NCBI GenBank assembly: GCA_950295325.1
Contig: OX485807.1
Coordinates: forward strand, 8,583,001-8,647,000
Source: Polytrichum commune
Taxonomy: Eukaryota > Streptophyta > Polytrichopsida > Polytrichales > Polytrichaceae
Length of the DNA stretch: 64,000 bases
Reading direction: 5' to 3'
Under the pieces are notes generated by a model that saw nothing but the letters and a program-made list of their open reading frames with translations, had not been told where the DNA came from and did not search any database. How positions within the stretch are numbered: the first letter of the stretch is position 1; the number at the start of each line of letters is the position of its first letter. Position numbers and translations under genes: made by a program. This document shows positions 44,600 through 55,573 of the stretch, in pieces.

Positions 44600-44937
44600 C
44601 ACTAAATAGGTAGATTAGTGTTGGAAACACTAATAGTCGACGAAAACGCTAAATGTAAATTGTCTCTATAGTGTTAGAACACTAAATGCCAACTCTAGCA
44701 CTATTTGTACCAAGTAGCAACTTTAAATATTTACATGAGCGCATTTAGTGTTAGATGATATTTTGTAAATCTTGGAATGAAGAATTGAAGGAAGAAGAAT
44801 ATGAGAACCTCGTAAAAGGTATAATTTGTTCAAACCCTATTCAAACACTAATTGTAATATCAGATGAAAATTAGTGTTTTAGGTAACTATTGCATCTAAC
44901 ACTAATCTTCATCTAACACTAATCTACCTATTTAGTG
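44600..44937. mobile_element. TA-flanked MITE with perfect terminal repeats
   Basis: The left end CACTAAATAGGTAGATTAGT continues to 24 bp identical to the reverse complement of the right end, and TA stands on both sides (44598-44599, 44938-44939). TTAGTGTT or its complement AACACTAA recurs about eight times inside. TA duplication fits the Tc1/mariner group. The perfect ends suggest it is among the younger elements here. Confidence 0.8.
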
Positions 44938-44939
44938 TA

Positions 44940-45602
44940 GATTTTTATAGGGCTTCATCATGCGAAGTGAAGAGAGAATTTTGAGGGAAGAAAGGAATTT
45001 TATTTGTCTTCAATAAAAGTTTGGACCCCCCTTCCTTCCATTTACCGAGGGTCTCTCCCTTTGAATGGTAGGAACCTACCCCTCGATAGTGAATGGGGGA
45101 GAATAACGCCACCTCGTAACGCACTTGCCCAAACCCTAATAAAGGCTTTGTCAATTTAGTTTAAGTTTGAATTTTGGTTGGCACTGGTAGGCACATAACC
45201 TCTTGTTCTAGTTGACAATTTTTTTACGCACGTAGTTGTCACCTTTGTTTTTTTCTTCCTTGGTCACTTCCAAAAATACTCCGTTTGGGCTGCTGCTTGA
45301 TTTTTGTCAATGAAATGTTGCTTGAATTGGTCGCTTTCAATTTAACCTTCTCACTTACTATCTTATTCCTTAATATTTCCGATTTGATTGAATTGATCGA
45401 TTTCATTTTAGGAATATGACCTGAAAGAGAAAATGTTTCCCATTTTGGGCACATAGACAATTTCTATGAAGTTGAAGTCGTAGCCCGCGTCTCCTATCAT
45501 ATGCTGATAATGTTGCAATTGCAATGCTAAATATTGAAGATTTGGATCCAAATGAAAAATCTTCCTATAGTTCCAAACTCAATTCGCAATGTATAGGTGT
45601 TA
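44940..45602. other. Unassigned stretch
   Basis: No gene recognised. Short minus frames at 44945-45154 and 45239-45460 have no motif. Confidence 0.4.
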
Positions 45603-46017
45603 TTTGGGGCGATTACACCCCCTTACGTTTCATAACCACGTGCGATAAAAATTTGCTATCTTATATCATACGCCATAGATATTTTTTAGAATTATGATAA
45701 ATTTTTTACATATATATAACCATTGATAACATCTTTGTGTATTTAAAAAAAATTAGTCTATCTTTATTTTTGTAATAATTGTTTTAATTCAATTCCGCAT
45801 CATTCTAGTTTTAAATTGTATGTTTTATAAAAAAAATTAAAAAATTAAAAATGATCAAATTCGGTTACCATTTTCACTATGTTATAGATACCGTATATAT
45901 CTACTCATGTAAACATTTTGATAAAATTTTGACCCATTTTGGTGATGCTTTATGTAAAATGTAGATTTTTTTTATCGGACGTGGTGTTTAACTTGACAAT
46001 GAAGTGCACCCCCCGGG
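45603..46017. mobile_element. TIR MITE with AGGTGTT duplication
   Basis: AGGTGTT occurs on both sides (45595-45601 and 46018-46024). The inner ends pair imperfectly, with ACCACGTGCGATAAAAA left and ACCACGTCCGATAAAAA in the reverse complement of the right. The interior is very AT-rich. A 7-8 bp duplication suggests hAT, but the outermost bases are too diverged to be sure. Confidence 0.5.
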
Positions 46018-48119
46018 AGGTGTTCAAATATATATAGATGACAAGGCAAAAGTTGGTAACATGTCCATTGCTACCAACAATGAATAAATATTTGGATTTT
46101 AAGTTGTTTATCCTCCCTACCACTCTTTTTACTAAACTCTAAAATCATAGTTCTTTAGGCCAAAATTCCACAGTTATAGGATACTAGTGGCCCTATTACC
46201 AAAAAAACTTCACCTTCCTCACCGCTCACAAGTTACCGCTCATCACTCGCCACTCATTGCTCACCGCTCATAAGGTAGCACTCCCCCTTAACCTAGCACT
46301 TGGTTTTTGGTGAACCCTATCACCTTTGATCCACCCAATCATAATGGGCATATATGGGTAAAGCGGATAAATTCAACCAATCATGTGGGAACCCAAGGGC
46401 TTACCCTTGGAGGAGATAGGTGGTGGTTGGCTTGTTTGCGCCCAATTCAAGGTGTTCACTTTCAAAAGGAGATAGTAGTCATTAGGGCCCCTCTAATTTT
46501 CGTAATGCTTGTTTCAATAATAAACTAAATTTAGACCACCTTGAAAATGAAGCAACACCAAAATTAACAATAGTGGCAACATCAAAGTCCTCTTTCTTTC
46601 TTTTCTTGAAAATATCACATCAAGAGCTCTGATTTTGTTGTGGAGAACAAGGCTCGCCTATTGATGGATTGGACAGTTGAAGCATATTGACAAATCCAAA
46701 ACAATATTTTGTCTGCATGGATACGAGTAGGAGCAAACAACCCGTGTTCACCCCTAAAGGCCAAAACAAAATCGTTCCAAATATGAAATGGTATAGTCCA
46801 ATTCATAAGCTCATTTAACGAAAATTGGTACTTCTATAGTAGATCCAACTGTAAGTATAGAAGATTTGTAGTTCACACAAATTTGTAGCCGTCCGCATGT
46901 CCAAAATCAAAAGAATATAACATAAATGTGTACAATGGTGTTGTCATGCAGTATTGATCAACCAAGCCAAACTGTCCCCCTCGACCTTTAGGGGAATAAG
47001 GAATTGAGTTCCCTTGGACATGTTCACACTTCAAATCTAGTTTAGGATGGACCAAAATTATACTCAAATGCATAGTTTTTGGAGCAAAGATGACGTTTCA
47101 ATACGGGAATACCTTGTCCATCTATATGTCCCCCATTCGTTTGTTCAAAAAACAAAGATTGTCGGTGTTTCATAATTATACCTATCCAAAACAAATGAAG
47201 CTTCCACAAACCCCCTATGGGCTTCAAGTCAGTCGAAGTCAATACCCACATCTAGAAGTGGTAAACTTGGTGGATTTGGAATTGGAGGCGTGATCTCCAA
47301 GAGTGGCAATATAAACACGTGTCAAGTTGGTGCCGTGTGGCCAATGGTAAGAGGCTCATCTCATCCATTAAGTTAGGGCATCATGACAAGAGGCACCAAT
47401 AAAGCCATTCAAAGCCATTCAAAGCCTAACACGTGTTGTATTGTCTTGTAATATATGTGCAAAGGTGTTCCCTATGTTGACCCGTTTCTTAGGAAGAACA
47501 ATAAGGATTATGTTTTTATTCTTGTGCAACTTCCATGCCCACATCTTGACTTACTATTACAAGGATTGGTGTGTCCATAGCTCACTACTACCACCACTAC
47601 CACCACCCCTAGCCATGTTGAATCTTGTGCACGCAAGTGTATTGGAAGTTCCAGTTCCAAAGGCAGTCATTATTAATAACCACGTGAAGTCTCTCGCAAA
47701 CGATGCCCATGGATTGAGTAAAATAATGGGTTGAGTTAACCCCTAGATTCCACATGGGTTGGGTGTGGTGTGGAAAAATATGTCATTTTGAAGCCCTTTA
47801 TCCGCGAAGTTTGTGGAGGAGATGTACAAAGCAAAAGTCTCAAGGTGACTCTACCATACAATAAGAAAGAGAAGCCTAGAGAATTTCCCACCATCCATGT
47901 GTCACCATTTGGAACACCAATATAACAATAATATAACCATTATGTTGACTAGCTTGCTTCAAGCAACATTGGGGGCTTTTTGTGGGGTAGATAAAAGTGG
48001 CGGCGTGCACATCATGTATATAAAATTGGGCTAACCCTATTAGGGCTGTCCTTTTGGAACACAATACCGATCGAATGAAAGTACTTTGTTTGATTTTCAC
48101 GGGAAATAAGTTACGTTTG
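46018..48119. other. Unassigned stretch with GAGCGGTGAG repeat at 46211-46290
   Basis: 46211-46290 is the inverted partner of 35568-35652. The remainder has short frames without motifs and a small CTACCAC microsatellite at 47583-47608. Confidence 0.4.
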
Positions 48120-48263
48120 ATGCTTGCGATGCCCAAACCCCACCATATTGGGGCCATAACGGAGCTTGGAACTTGCACAACATGGGTGAACGTTCTTGAT
48201 TCTCAATCGATGATTGCAATGCCCAAACCCGATGTTGGGGCCATAAAGAGGCCTAGAACTCCA
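48120..48263. repeat. Two-unit tandem repeat, about 88-bp period
   Basis: GCRATGCCCAAACCC, then TTGGGGCCATAA and GAGNYYNGAAC, occur at 48126-48174 and again at 48214-48259. Confidence 0.5.
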
Positions 48264-48485
48264 TATATTTAGAATCCGATGGTGGTTGTTTTCGAACCAA
48301 CAATTCAAAGGTCGGCTTTTTGAGAAAGCAAGTGTGATTGAAGAACTTCTTCATGTTCCAAATATAATGAATACCACTGCACATGAAGATTCCATGTCAT
48401 TAAGATGCAAGCTACTACTTATGAATGTCCCCAACATAAACATGTTGATTTTAACGGTCATAGTCAACAAAGCATTTCATAGCTA

Positions 48486-48959
48486 CAATAATCTCCCGCT
48501 TAAGTACACACTTTGAACCGGAGTTGTTGAAGCGCACTTAGTTGGTAGGTGCATACTTTACTCTTATCGCTTTCTAGACCCTCTAATTTGATGAATTGCA
48601 ATGGGAATCCAGCTTATCGATTACAAAATCCAACCTATCGAGACATTTGCTGAATATGAAAATGCTACTTCAAAGACTTTACAGGTCTATACAACATTGT
48701 CCTCGACATTAACGACATTGACATCCCTTTGCTCCGATGTTCAAAGAGAAGCTAGACAAATGTATGATGAACTGTGACGATCGTTTGAGACGTTTCAGCG
48801 AACCGTTAACAAACTCACATTGAATGCCGAGCATAAAAAATAAATGCATTCATGGCAAATGACTCTGCATGACCTACTCAAACAACAAAGTATGAACCCT
48901 GATTTTTATCAAAGAAATTACGTACTTAAACGGGTGCGTACTTAAGTGGGAGATTACTG
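48486..48959. mobile_element. Pogo-like TA-flanked MITE, copy 1
   Basis: The left end CAATAATCTCCCGCTTAAGT and the right end, reverse complemented CAGTAATCTCCCACTTAAGT, are flanked by TA. The copy at 60601-61067 aligns along its whole length in the same orientation. CTTAAGTAC-type motifs are repeated near both ends. Faint frames are shared but I see no transposase motif. Confidence 0.75.
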
Positions 48960-49175
48960 TACATAGAACGTCGTGAGTGAAAGGGGCATCCTTCTAAATG
49001 GTTTCGATGTTAATGTATGTTATTGTAGATGGCATTTCCGTTGAATTTGATGGCCAAAGTGTGATTTCCATGTGGAGATTTTGTAGCTTCTCAACCAATC
49101 AGCAAGAATAAATGAAAGCAAAATGCATTGCAAGAATACGGAGACTTTGCAGAGCACAATTAAGTCTGTGCGATG

Positions 49176-49640
49176 AGATTGGAAACACTAGTATTCTGAC
49201 CAATTATGTTCAAAAATCTCCCCGGCCCGGACGCTGAGGCAGTGAATCGGAAGCACACATTTCGAGGCCCCAGTGATGTAAGCGTTTTGTGGGAAGATTT
49301 CAAGGTTTTGGAGTTGAGTTCAGTCCCAACTTTGTAGCTTAAACTAAGGTAATGCTTGTCTGGCTGGTGTGAGCGATTGCTGCATACGTCCTGGTATCCT
49401 GTTAAATTTGTCCCCTTCTAAATGGGGAAGAAGAATACCTCCATCTAAACAAAAGGTTGATTCCCATCCTCCTCTGCTTGCATTGGTGCAGAAGGCATAT
49501 TACCTTTGTTTATCGGCGATGAATAGTAGTCGACAGGTTGACCGTAATATATGCATATAAATTGTATACTCACGCACAGTGCCCGGGGAGACTTTTGGGG
49601 CATAATCGGTCAGAATCCTAGTGTTTCCAAGTCCCACCGG
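49176..49640. repeat. Inverted pair of a 55-bp repeat
   Basis: 49176-49228 (GGAAACACTAGTATTCTGAC to AATCTCCCCGG) is the inverse of 49577-49640. Further copies lie at about 54660-54730 and, inverted, at about 61120-61195. The pair may be the ends of one TIR element of about 465 bp. Confidence 0.5.
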
Positions 49641-49832
49641 TTAGAGGTTGTAATCGTCTTTCAGATTTTCTTTATTAATTTCGTCTTTCAGGGATTCATT
49701 CCATGTATAGGTTCCTCTTGAAGGACCGGTAGTTTCTTCTGAAGTCTTGAACATCAACTGGTTATTTCTAAAACTCCATTGGGTCATCTGTAACTAGCCA
49801 TCGGTTCTCCTTGTTCACTGCTCGTTTAGGGC

Positions 49833-49840
49833 ATCCCCAC
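49833..49840 (+). repeat. 8-bp hAT TSD ATCCCCAC, left
   Basis: Repeated exactly at 50789-50796. Confidence 0.85.
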
Positions 49841-50788
49841 CAGTGTATATGTTTGACAAAGTTTTTGCAAGTTTTTCTCTTTTGACACGCAAAAACTTGC
49901 ACAAAAAAAAAATGCACGTCGATTGACACGCACAATCTAGAAATTGACACGTACTATGACTTGTTAAGAAGAAAACCACATGTCAATTGACACACTAGAA
50001 ATTGAAATGACACGTATTACTTGAGTACTATAAAGTGCAGCTAAAGTATCTGGAAAACATAACCCATAACAGTAGGAGAACTTCCTACACTCACTCACAT
50101 ACTTAAGTTCAACTTTGCTCTTGCAATTTCCTTTGTAACTGGGAGCTAAGATAGTGATTGGAGAGTGAGACTAACTAGGAACATGGCGAGGCAAATGTTT
50201 CAGTACATTGAAGAAGAGAGTGACATGTGTAAGGGAGAACTCTTGGAATTTACGGAAACACTTCGACATGAGTGTGAGAACAAAACGATATTTGAGGCTT
50301 GGCACATATGTGGTAGCAATTTTGGAATGACACACAAACTGGCCTAAACTTATGCAACTTTGGCAAAAAATTATACTCATTCCATCAAGTATAGCTATTT
50401 GTGAGAGAGGATTTTCCAAACAAAATGCAATCAAAAGCCACTTGCGCAATAGGTTGAACTTGAAGACCCTTGATGCTCTTATGCAGGTTTCTCTTTGTGG
50501 GCTTGAAGTGGATGCAATGGATTGGGCTACCATCATCAACATTCGGAGGAACATGCGAGACCGAAGGCTACTTACACTCGATTGATAGTTTTTTTTGTTA
50601 CAAATCAAGTTTTTTTTAATTATTCAAAATATTAGTTTTCTAAAATATTGTGTAAGCCAAAAATTGAGGTGACATTTTGGAATAAAATGTAGATGTCAAT
50701 TGACATTCATTTTTGTTTTTGAAAACGTCACGTGACACTTTGGATTTGAGGTTGAACGTCACATGAAATTTGTCAAACATACACACTA
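49841..50788 (+). mobile_element. hAT element, internally deleted, exact TSD
   Basis: It starts CAGTGTATATGTTTGACAAA, and its reverse complement starts TAGTGTGTATGTTTGACAAA. (C/T)AGTG ends and the exact 8-bp duplication ATCCCCAC are both diagnostic of hAT transposons. Length is 948 bp against about 3-4 kb for full elements. The remaining coding part is the C-terminal end of the transposase. It lies just inside the left terminal repeat of the Harbinger-like MITE, so it is the later insertion. Confidence 0.85.
50183..50585 (+). pseudogene. hAT transposase C-terminal (dimerisation) remnant
   Basis: The first frame (50183-50347) contains MARQMFQYIEEESDM and a helical region. After a frameshift near 50345 the second frame reads MQLWQKIILIPSSIAICERG, FSKQNAIKSHLRNRLNLKTL and DALMQVSL. 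IPSS-A-CERGFS-QN-IK---RNRL---TLD-LM is the hAT C-terminal dimerisation motif. The catalytic Asp residues and the BED finger are absent, so the protein is not functional. It ends at a TGA at 50585 inside the right end of the element. Confidence 0.8.
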
Positions 50789-51324
50789 ATCCCCACCAGA
50801 TCGGGTATACGCCAAATAGAGTATATAATATTTTATACCTTTGGGGAGCCCTCCATCTTGGGCGGGGCAGCTCATCTTGAGTCAAAGGCCACCAAAGCCT
50901 AGGTATACCCCCGGTATAATTAGGAAGTAATCAATAAGACAATGACACCTATTATCTGACATGGGATAAAGTAGGATATTGGAGTATTTGATATTAAAGT
51001 AATCTCTTGGCGGGCCGGAGGAGTTCCGTTATATGAACCATTTATGGCGGGGCAAGGTCTTTACTAAACCCCGACCGGTTCTAAATTATGGGGGACCGGA
51101 CATTGGTGGGGATCAATTTATGCCGGTACCGCCACCTAAGAACCCAGGATGCCCCATTTTTGGCGTTGCATGCCCATGCCCGGTCTGGTGGGGACGCTCT
51201 TAGGGAAGACGCACACATGACCAAACTGGATTTTCTTTATTACTTTGAGATATATTACATGAATTCATCTAGAACAATTGGTAGATTTTCTAGAGTTTTG
51301 AACTTCAACCGGTTATTTTTCAAT

Positions 51325-51470
51325 CTCATGCCCCCATCACACCAAACTTTCCGTCCCGTGCCAGCCATGAAATTGCTAGGGAATATGTTCATAAACAGAT
51401 GTTGGCCCACCACTTTTCACACTATTATGGTCAGAGATGGTGACGGATGGTGTCTGAACTAGCCGGTGTG
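51325..51470. repeat. Direct repeat, partner at 54524-54655
   Basis: Both copies run CACCAAACTTTCCGTC, then ATGTCCATAAA-like, TGTTGGCCCACCA, TTTTCACACTATTATRG and GACGGATGGTGTC, and both read HQTFR and CWPT-FHTI in one plus frame. It may be part of a larger repeat that also holds CCGGTGTGATCA. Confidence 0.6.
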
Positions 51471-51523
51471 ATCAACTCTTCAACCGGGTCATTTGTAACT
51501 AGTGGTCGGTTCTTGCTCACATA

Positions 51524-51942
51524 GAGTATCCCCACCAAACTACACAACCGCCAACACACGGTTTATAATATAATATGTGTTTGGGGAGGCCACCAACTTG
51601 GGCATGATCGCTCATCATGAGTCAAAGTCCATCAATAGTTGTGCATGCCTTGACAAAAGGAGAGTCATAATGAGAGCTACACCAGTAATATGCAACAACC
51701 TAATTTCTAACATAGGATAAAGTAGTGCAAATTAGTATCTATTATTATATGAGTTCCTTGGAGGGTTGGGAGAGACACATCATATAGGTCATTTATAATG
51801 GGGGTTTGCTCCAATTGTACATGCAACAATACATATTTCGAGCGGGGGCAGCCATTGGTGGGTCTCAATTTTTGGCGGTACAAGTACCTAAATACCCGGG
51901 ATACCATTCATTCTTCCCTTGCCGTCATTGGTGGGGTTGCTC
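51524..51942. mobile_element. Diverged relative of the Harbinger-like MITE
   Basis: It starts GAGTATCCCCACCAA and ends TTGGTGGGGTTGCTC, and its interior aligns with 50789-51199 (landmarks GAGTCAAAG, GATAAAGTAG, CATTGGTGGG, CAATTT-TG-CGGTAC). The flanking triplets do not match, so its target duplication has decayed. Confidence 0.5.
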
Positions 51943-53443
51943 TCATGAAGACGTACATATGACCGAACCATTTTTTTCAAATTGAAGTACACCAAGTACA
52001 GTAATCTTGTTAGTGTGGGTGGAAATTAGCGTAATGATGATTAGCATGGGCCGCATTAACTTTCTAGTCAGGGTGGAATTAACGTGGGTCCAAGACCCCA
52101 TGTCTTCTCCAAGTCTTCATAAAAACTTCCAACCAACACATTGAATATTATTTGCAGTACAAAAGTAACACACGCAAAAAAAATTGGCCACATTAAATTT
52201 GTAAAAAAAAAAATCAATGTTGTCCACAATAATTGTCTACTATAAATTTAGCATGAATTGACATGTATTCTTGCAATGAATTTATCTCATTCGGAGAGTT
52301 GGTGTGGGCTCTAGAAATTCACTATGGCCCACAATGACATGACTATTGTGTGTATTGATAGAATGTGAATAGTTTTTCTTACGTGCCATGTGCATGTCAT
52401 TCCCACATGTTTCATTTACGACATATGCAACCCTTGTTGCTTTGATCACCACAACTAAAAATAATACCTCAATAGTGAAAGGGTGCAAGTTTCCTCCCAA
52501 AGTCCTTCTAGTCTAAGTTATTGGCGAAAACATCTACCACAAGTCAAAAGCACAACAAACACTAGGATAAGAAACACGGGTGTTATTTTATTCATTTTAT
52601 ATGTTCTCCAACTAAATTAAGTATTCTCTAACCAAAGCACATGGCTTGACCCAAGATTGTTTTCATGAGACAACCTAGCTATTTGCGATGGCAAGCTAAT
52701 TGCAGATATATGGTACGTAGTCAGTAAAGCCCCTTCATCCATGATGGTTGTTACAAAGACGGATGAGCAGTTCGGAAGACCCGCCTCCGTTGGCGGCCTT
52801 TCATTCATCCAGTTGGATGAAACACTATCTGTCTGAAATCGCTCCAATTTAATCAATAATCCAGTGTGGGTGGCTGCTTGACTTCCAGTGACTTGGAGGA
52901 GCCTACTGTTAGGTACTACTTATTATGTCCCCACGGTTTAACACCTTTGACCTCTAGGTACGTGTACTCTTTCAACTTTCGTAAATTTCATCCAAATAAA
53001 TTTTAGTGTCTTTCGGTTTGGTCCAAATCATTTTTTTCTAATCTAACTAACATAAGTAGTTAGTATACACACCGAAGAACATGATAGAACCTACTTGATA
53101 AAAAACGATACTCTCGGTAGAATGTTATAGTAATGCATAACTTTAAATGGTAATCCACAGTAATTTGACAAAACATTGTACACTTGAAGCTATTCTTTCA
53201 AGATCGTATGGTTCACCTTCAGTTAACTGCACGTCCACCACACATTCTGAATTAATTTCATAGATCAAGCTAAATGATTGGGGACGAAAACAAAACAAAA
53301 GTATCCCTTCAAAAAATAAACACACGAGGAAGAATCAAAGAAACCAAGGCAGGACCAAGTCGACCCTGATCTTAGTGCTTACAAACCCCTCACATGTGAA
53401 CACAATTAACATGAACATCATTTCAAAACAACTACAGTGATGA
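51943..53443. other. Mostly unassigned, with dispersed repeat at 52030-52350
   Basis: 52030-52350 is the partner of 19260-19560. No gene recognised in the rest. Confidence 0.4.
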
Positions 53444-53650
53444 TCCCAATTAGCGCGTGTTACTATTCCGAGTTACGTAATGCAGTAACATCTTCCTCAA
53501 GAATTTCATAGATACTAACAATAATTCAGTAGGGCCGGTGTTCGAACACTATAGAATGTAAACGGCATTGCTCGGTAAAGTATCACATTCTCATTAAATA
53601 GTCATCGCACCGCATGATTCCGAATAGTAACTCACACTAGCTAGTTGGGA
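53444..53650 (-). mobile_element. 200-bp TIR MITE, full copy
   Basis: The left end TCCCAATTAGCGCGTG and the right end, reverse complemented TCCCAACTAGCTAGTGTG, are both followed by GTTACTATTC-type sequence. It is inverted relative to 20560-20720 and 55374-55573. Confidence 0.6.
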
Positions 53651-54158
53651 TAGCATAGGTATTATAAAGGTTTAGCGAACGCAAGTAGCGTTTTGGGGGT
53701 TTGGTAAGCCCCCATGTGCGCCGCATGGTGTCAACACACGAGACCCGAAGCCATGTGGACACACAGAGGAATGCCTTTTCAAAGTTCCCAAGATCACCAG
53801 GCGGGGGGGGGGGGGGGGCCTTGGAATTCGGTGGCAATTCATCATCAAGAGAGGAAGCATCCACACTAAGTTAAGGGCTATGCAAAACTCTTTTTTCCCG
53901 CTTACCAGTAGGCCATCATGGACCCGATATTCCGACCCGATCGCCGGCCCCCTTTCGCATGGGAATTGTCAAAGTGGGCCATCGGCCAAAGGAATACAAG
54001 GGAATTGTGGGAACCGGCTTTTATTTACAACGCATTAAAAGGCTCCCTAGCTAGGGTGCCACAAACAACGTGATAATTTTAGCCTCGCCCGGGCCCCAAC
54101 TGCCTCTCGAGCACTCAATGCCACTAAGCACCATGATCACCGCCTCCCCGCCTTTAAT
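53651..54158. other. GC-richer low-copy stretch upstream of a TATA-like box
   Basis: After the G run the DNA to 54158 is GC-richer than its surroundings and shows no transposon signature, as expected of a promoter-proximal region. The evidence is compositional only. Confidence 0.3.
53803..53818 (+). repeat. G homopolymer, 16 bp
   Basis: Uninterrupted G run followed by CC. It creates spurious proline-rich minus frames. Confidence 0.85.
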
Positions 54159-54164
54159 TATAAA
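54159..54164 (+). promoter_or_regulatory. Possible TATA box
   Basis: TATAAA, in the context AATTATAAAGGC, stands about 85 bp before an ATG at 54244 and just upstream of an open segment. The position would suit a plant Pol II promoter. There is no transcript evidence. Confidence 0.25.
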
Positions 54165-54186
54165 GGCATCCACACCTCACCTCTTT

Positions 54187-54405
54187 GCCACTACCTTCAG
54201 TTACAGCTAACAAGTGGTAACAGCAGAGTCGTTCTGGTCAGCGATGGGTGCCAAGTGGACGCTCCAGATTGGCTTACGGATTTTTCCTCTCAGTGCCATA
54301 TGTACAAATTTCACGTTCAGTGCTCTGATGAGGTGTCGAAGGAGGAGGTACCACTAACTTATTACACACTGTACAACTCCACTCCCCTGGTCGTCGTAAC
54401 ATAAC
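54187..54405 (+). other. Candidate coding segment (unrecognised)
   Basis: One plus frame stays open from about 54145 to a TAA at 54403, and includes RVVLVSDGCQVDAPDWLTDF, SSQCHMYKFHVQCSDEVS and VPLTYYTLYNSTPLVVVT. Composition is coding-like, but the frame has no ATG. The ATG at 54244 opens a different frame of 34 codons up to a GAG-GTACCA donor-like site at 54348. I recognise neither product. It could be an exon, a gene 5' end or chance. Confidence 0.25.
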
Positions 54406-54523
54406 CATCTTTCATTATTATTAGGGCTCACAACATGCAAGGTTGAGGTCAGAACTCAGGAGTGGTGTTGCAGACCCTCAGCCCAGCCGCCATTTATCAT
54501 GCACTTGCTGGTCACCTTCTCCT

Positions 54524-54730
54524 CATGCCCCGGTCTCACCAAACTTTCCGTCATTGTTCGGGGATTATGTCCATAAATGGATGTTGGCCCACCATTTTTC
54601 ACACTATTATAGCCGGAGATGCCGACGGATGGTGTCGGGACTGGCCGGTGTGATCACCCAGCTTCTTGGGGATTTTTGCGCATAAGTAATCGGTCGAGAT
54701 CCTAGTTGTTTCCAAGACCCACCGGTTACA
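54524..54730. repeat. Direct repeat plus 55-bp repeat copy
   Basis: 54524-54655 is the partner of 51325-51470. 54660-54730 (TAATCGGTCGAGATCCTAG, TTTCCAAGACCCACCGG) is another copy of the 49577-49640 repeat. Confidence 0.55.
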
Positions 54731-54744
54731 TGTTGACGTCGTTC

Positions 54745-55244
54745 AGGAGAAATTCACACACGAGACTGAGAGCCCCGTGACCATAAATGCATTTCATAGG
54801 TGGAAACGGCGGAGCCGGTCCGAGTTCGCTTCGAACGTACGTTTGAGAGACCAACGGAGTGAGTATGTGAATGCAAGATGGATGGTGAAGTGTACCTGGA
54901 TTCCTACATGGCATCCAATGGATCATGTTTCATGGTCACTCGGATTATTCTCAAAAACCATCTCTTGGAGGTCGGCCTAACACAAAACTGAGAGACCATG
55001 GCACTCTGCATGCTCACAACTATTGGTTTACTTTATTTTATCATGTGTGACGATCCGCATGAATAGAAATATATTGAAATAGCATTTGGTTGAGGGCCCA
55101 ATCACGAATGACTTCACACTACGCTTGAGAATCCATGACCACATGACATGAGTTTGGAGGTGTCTTGGGACGGCCTTTGGACACTGTCTTTGGGCTCTTA
55201 CAGTTTCATGGTCACGGCTTTTGGCTCGTGTGTGAAGTGGCCTT
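54745..55244. mobile_element. TIR repeat family, copy 2 (partner 14731-15225)
   Basis: The ends TTCACACACGAG and, reverse complemented, AAGGCCACTTCACACACGAG pair through GTGACCAT. The interior aligns with 14731-15225 throughout, including the reading EYVNARWMVKCTWIPTWH. No target duplication found. Confidence 0.55.
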
Positions 55245-55373
55245 GAGTTTTTCTTTATCGAATTGGTGAATAGTTTGTAAATCCTTCTATATGAAAAGGT
55301 GAATTCCTGAAGTCTTGAATTTGAACTAGTTATTTCTCAAAGTCAACCAAGCCATCTGTAACTGCACTATATA

Positions 55374-55573
55374 TCCCAATTAGTGCATGTTACTATTCAG
55401 ATTTACGCACTACTAAATTTTTTTAACGAGAATGTTATATTTCTACCAAGCAAAGTCATTTATGTTCTATAATGTCCGAACAACCTATTGAGCTTTTGTT
55501 AGTAAAATTGAGCTCTTGAGTAAGACGCTATTGCACTACATAACTCCGAATAATAATACTCACTTACAGGGGA
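55374..55573 (+). mobile_element. 200-bp TIR MITE, full copy
   Basis: It starts TCCCAATTAGTGCATGTTAC, and its reverse complement starts TCCCCTGTAAGTGAG. The interior shares CTATAATGTCCGAACAACC with 20560-20720. Confidence 0.6.

Larger units (their letters stand above)
49829..51199. mobile_element. Harbinger/Tourist-like MITE carrying a nested hAT element
   Basis: The left end GGGCATCCCCACCAG and the right end, reverse complemented GAGCGTCCCCACCAG, are flanked by TTA on both sides (49826-49828, 51200-51202), the usual Harbinger target. Without the nested hAT (49841-50788 plus its 8-bp duplication) it is about 415 bp. A diverged relative of 419 bp follows at 51524-51942. No transposase of its own. 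Confidence 0.65.
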
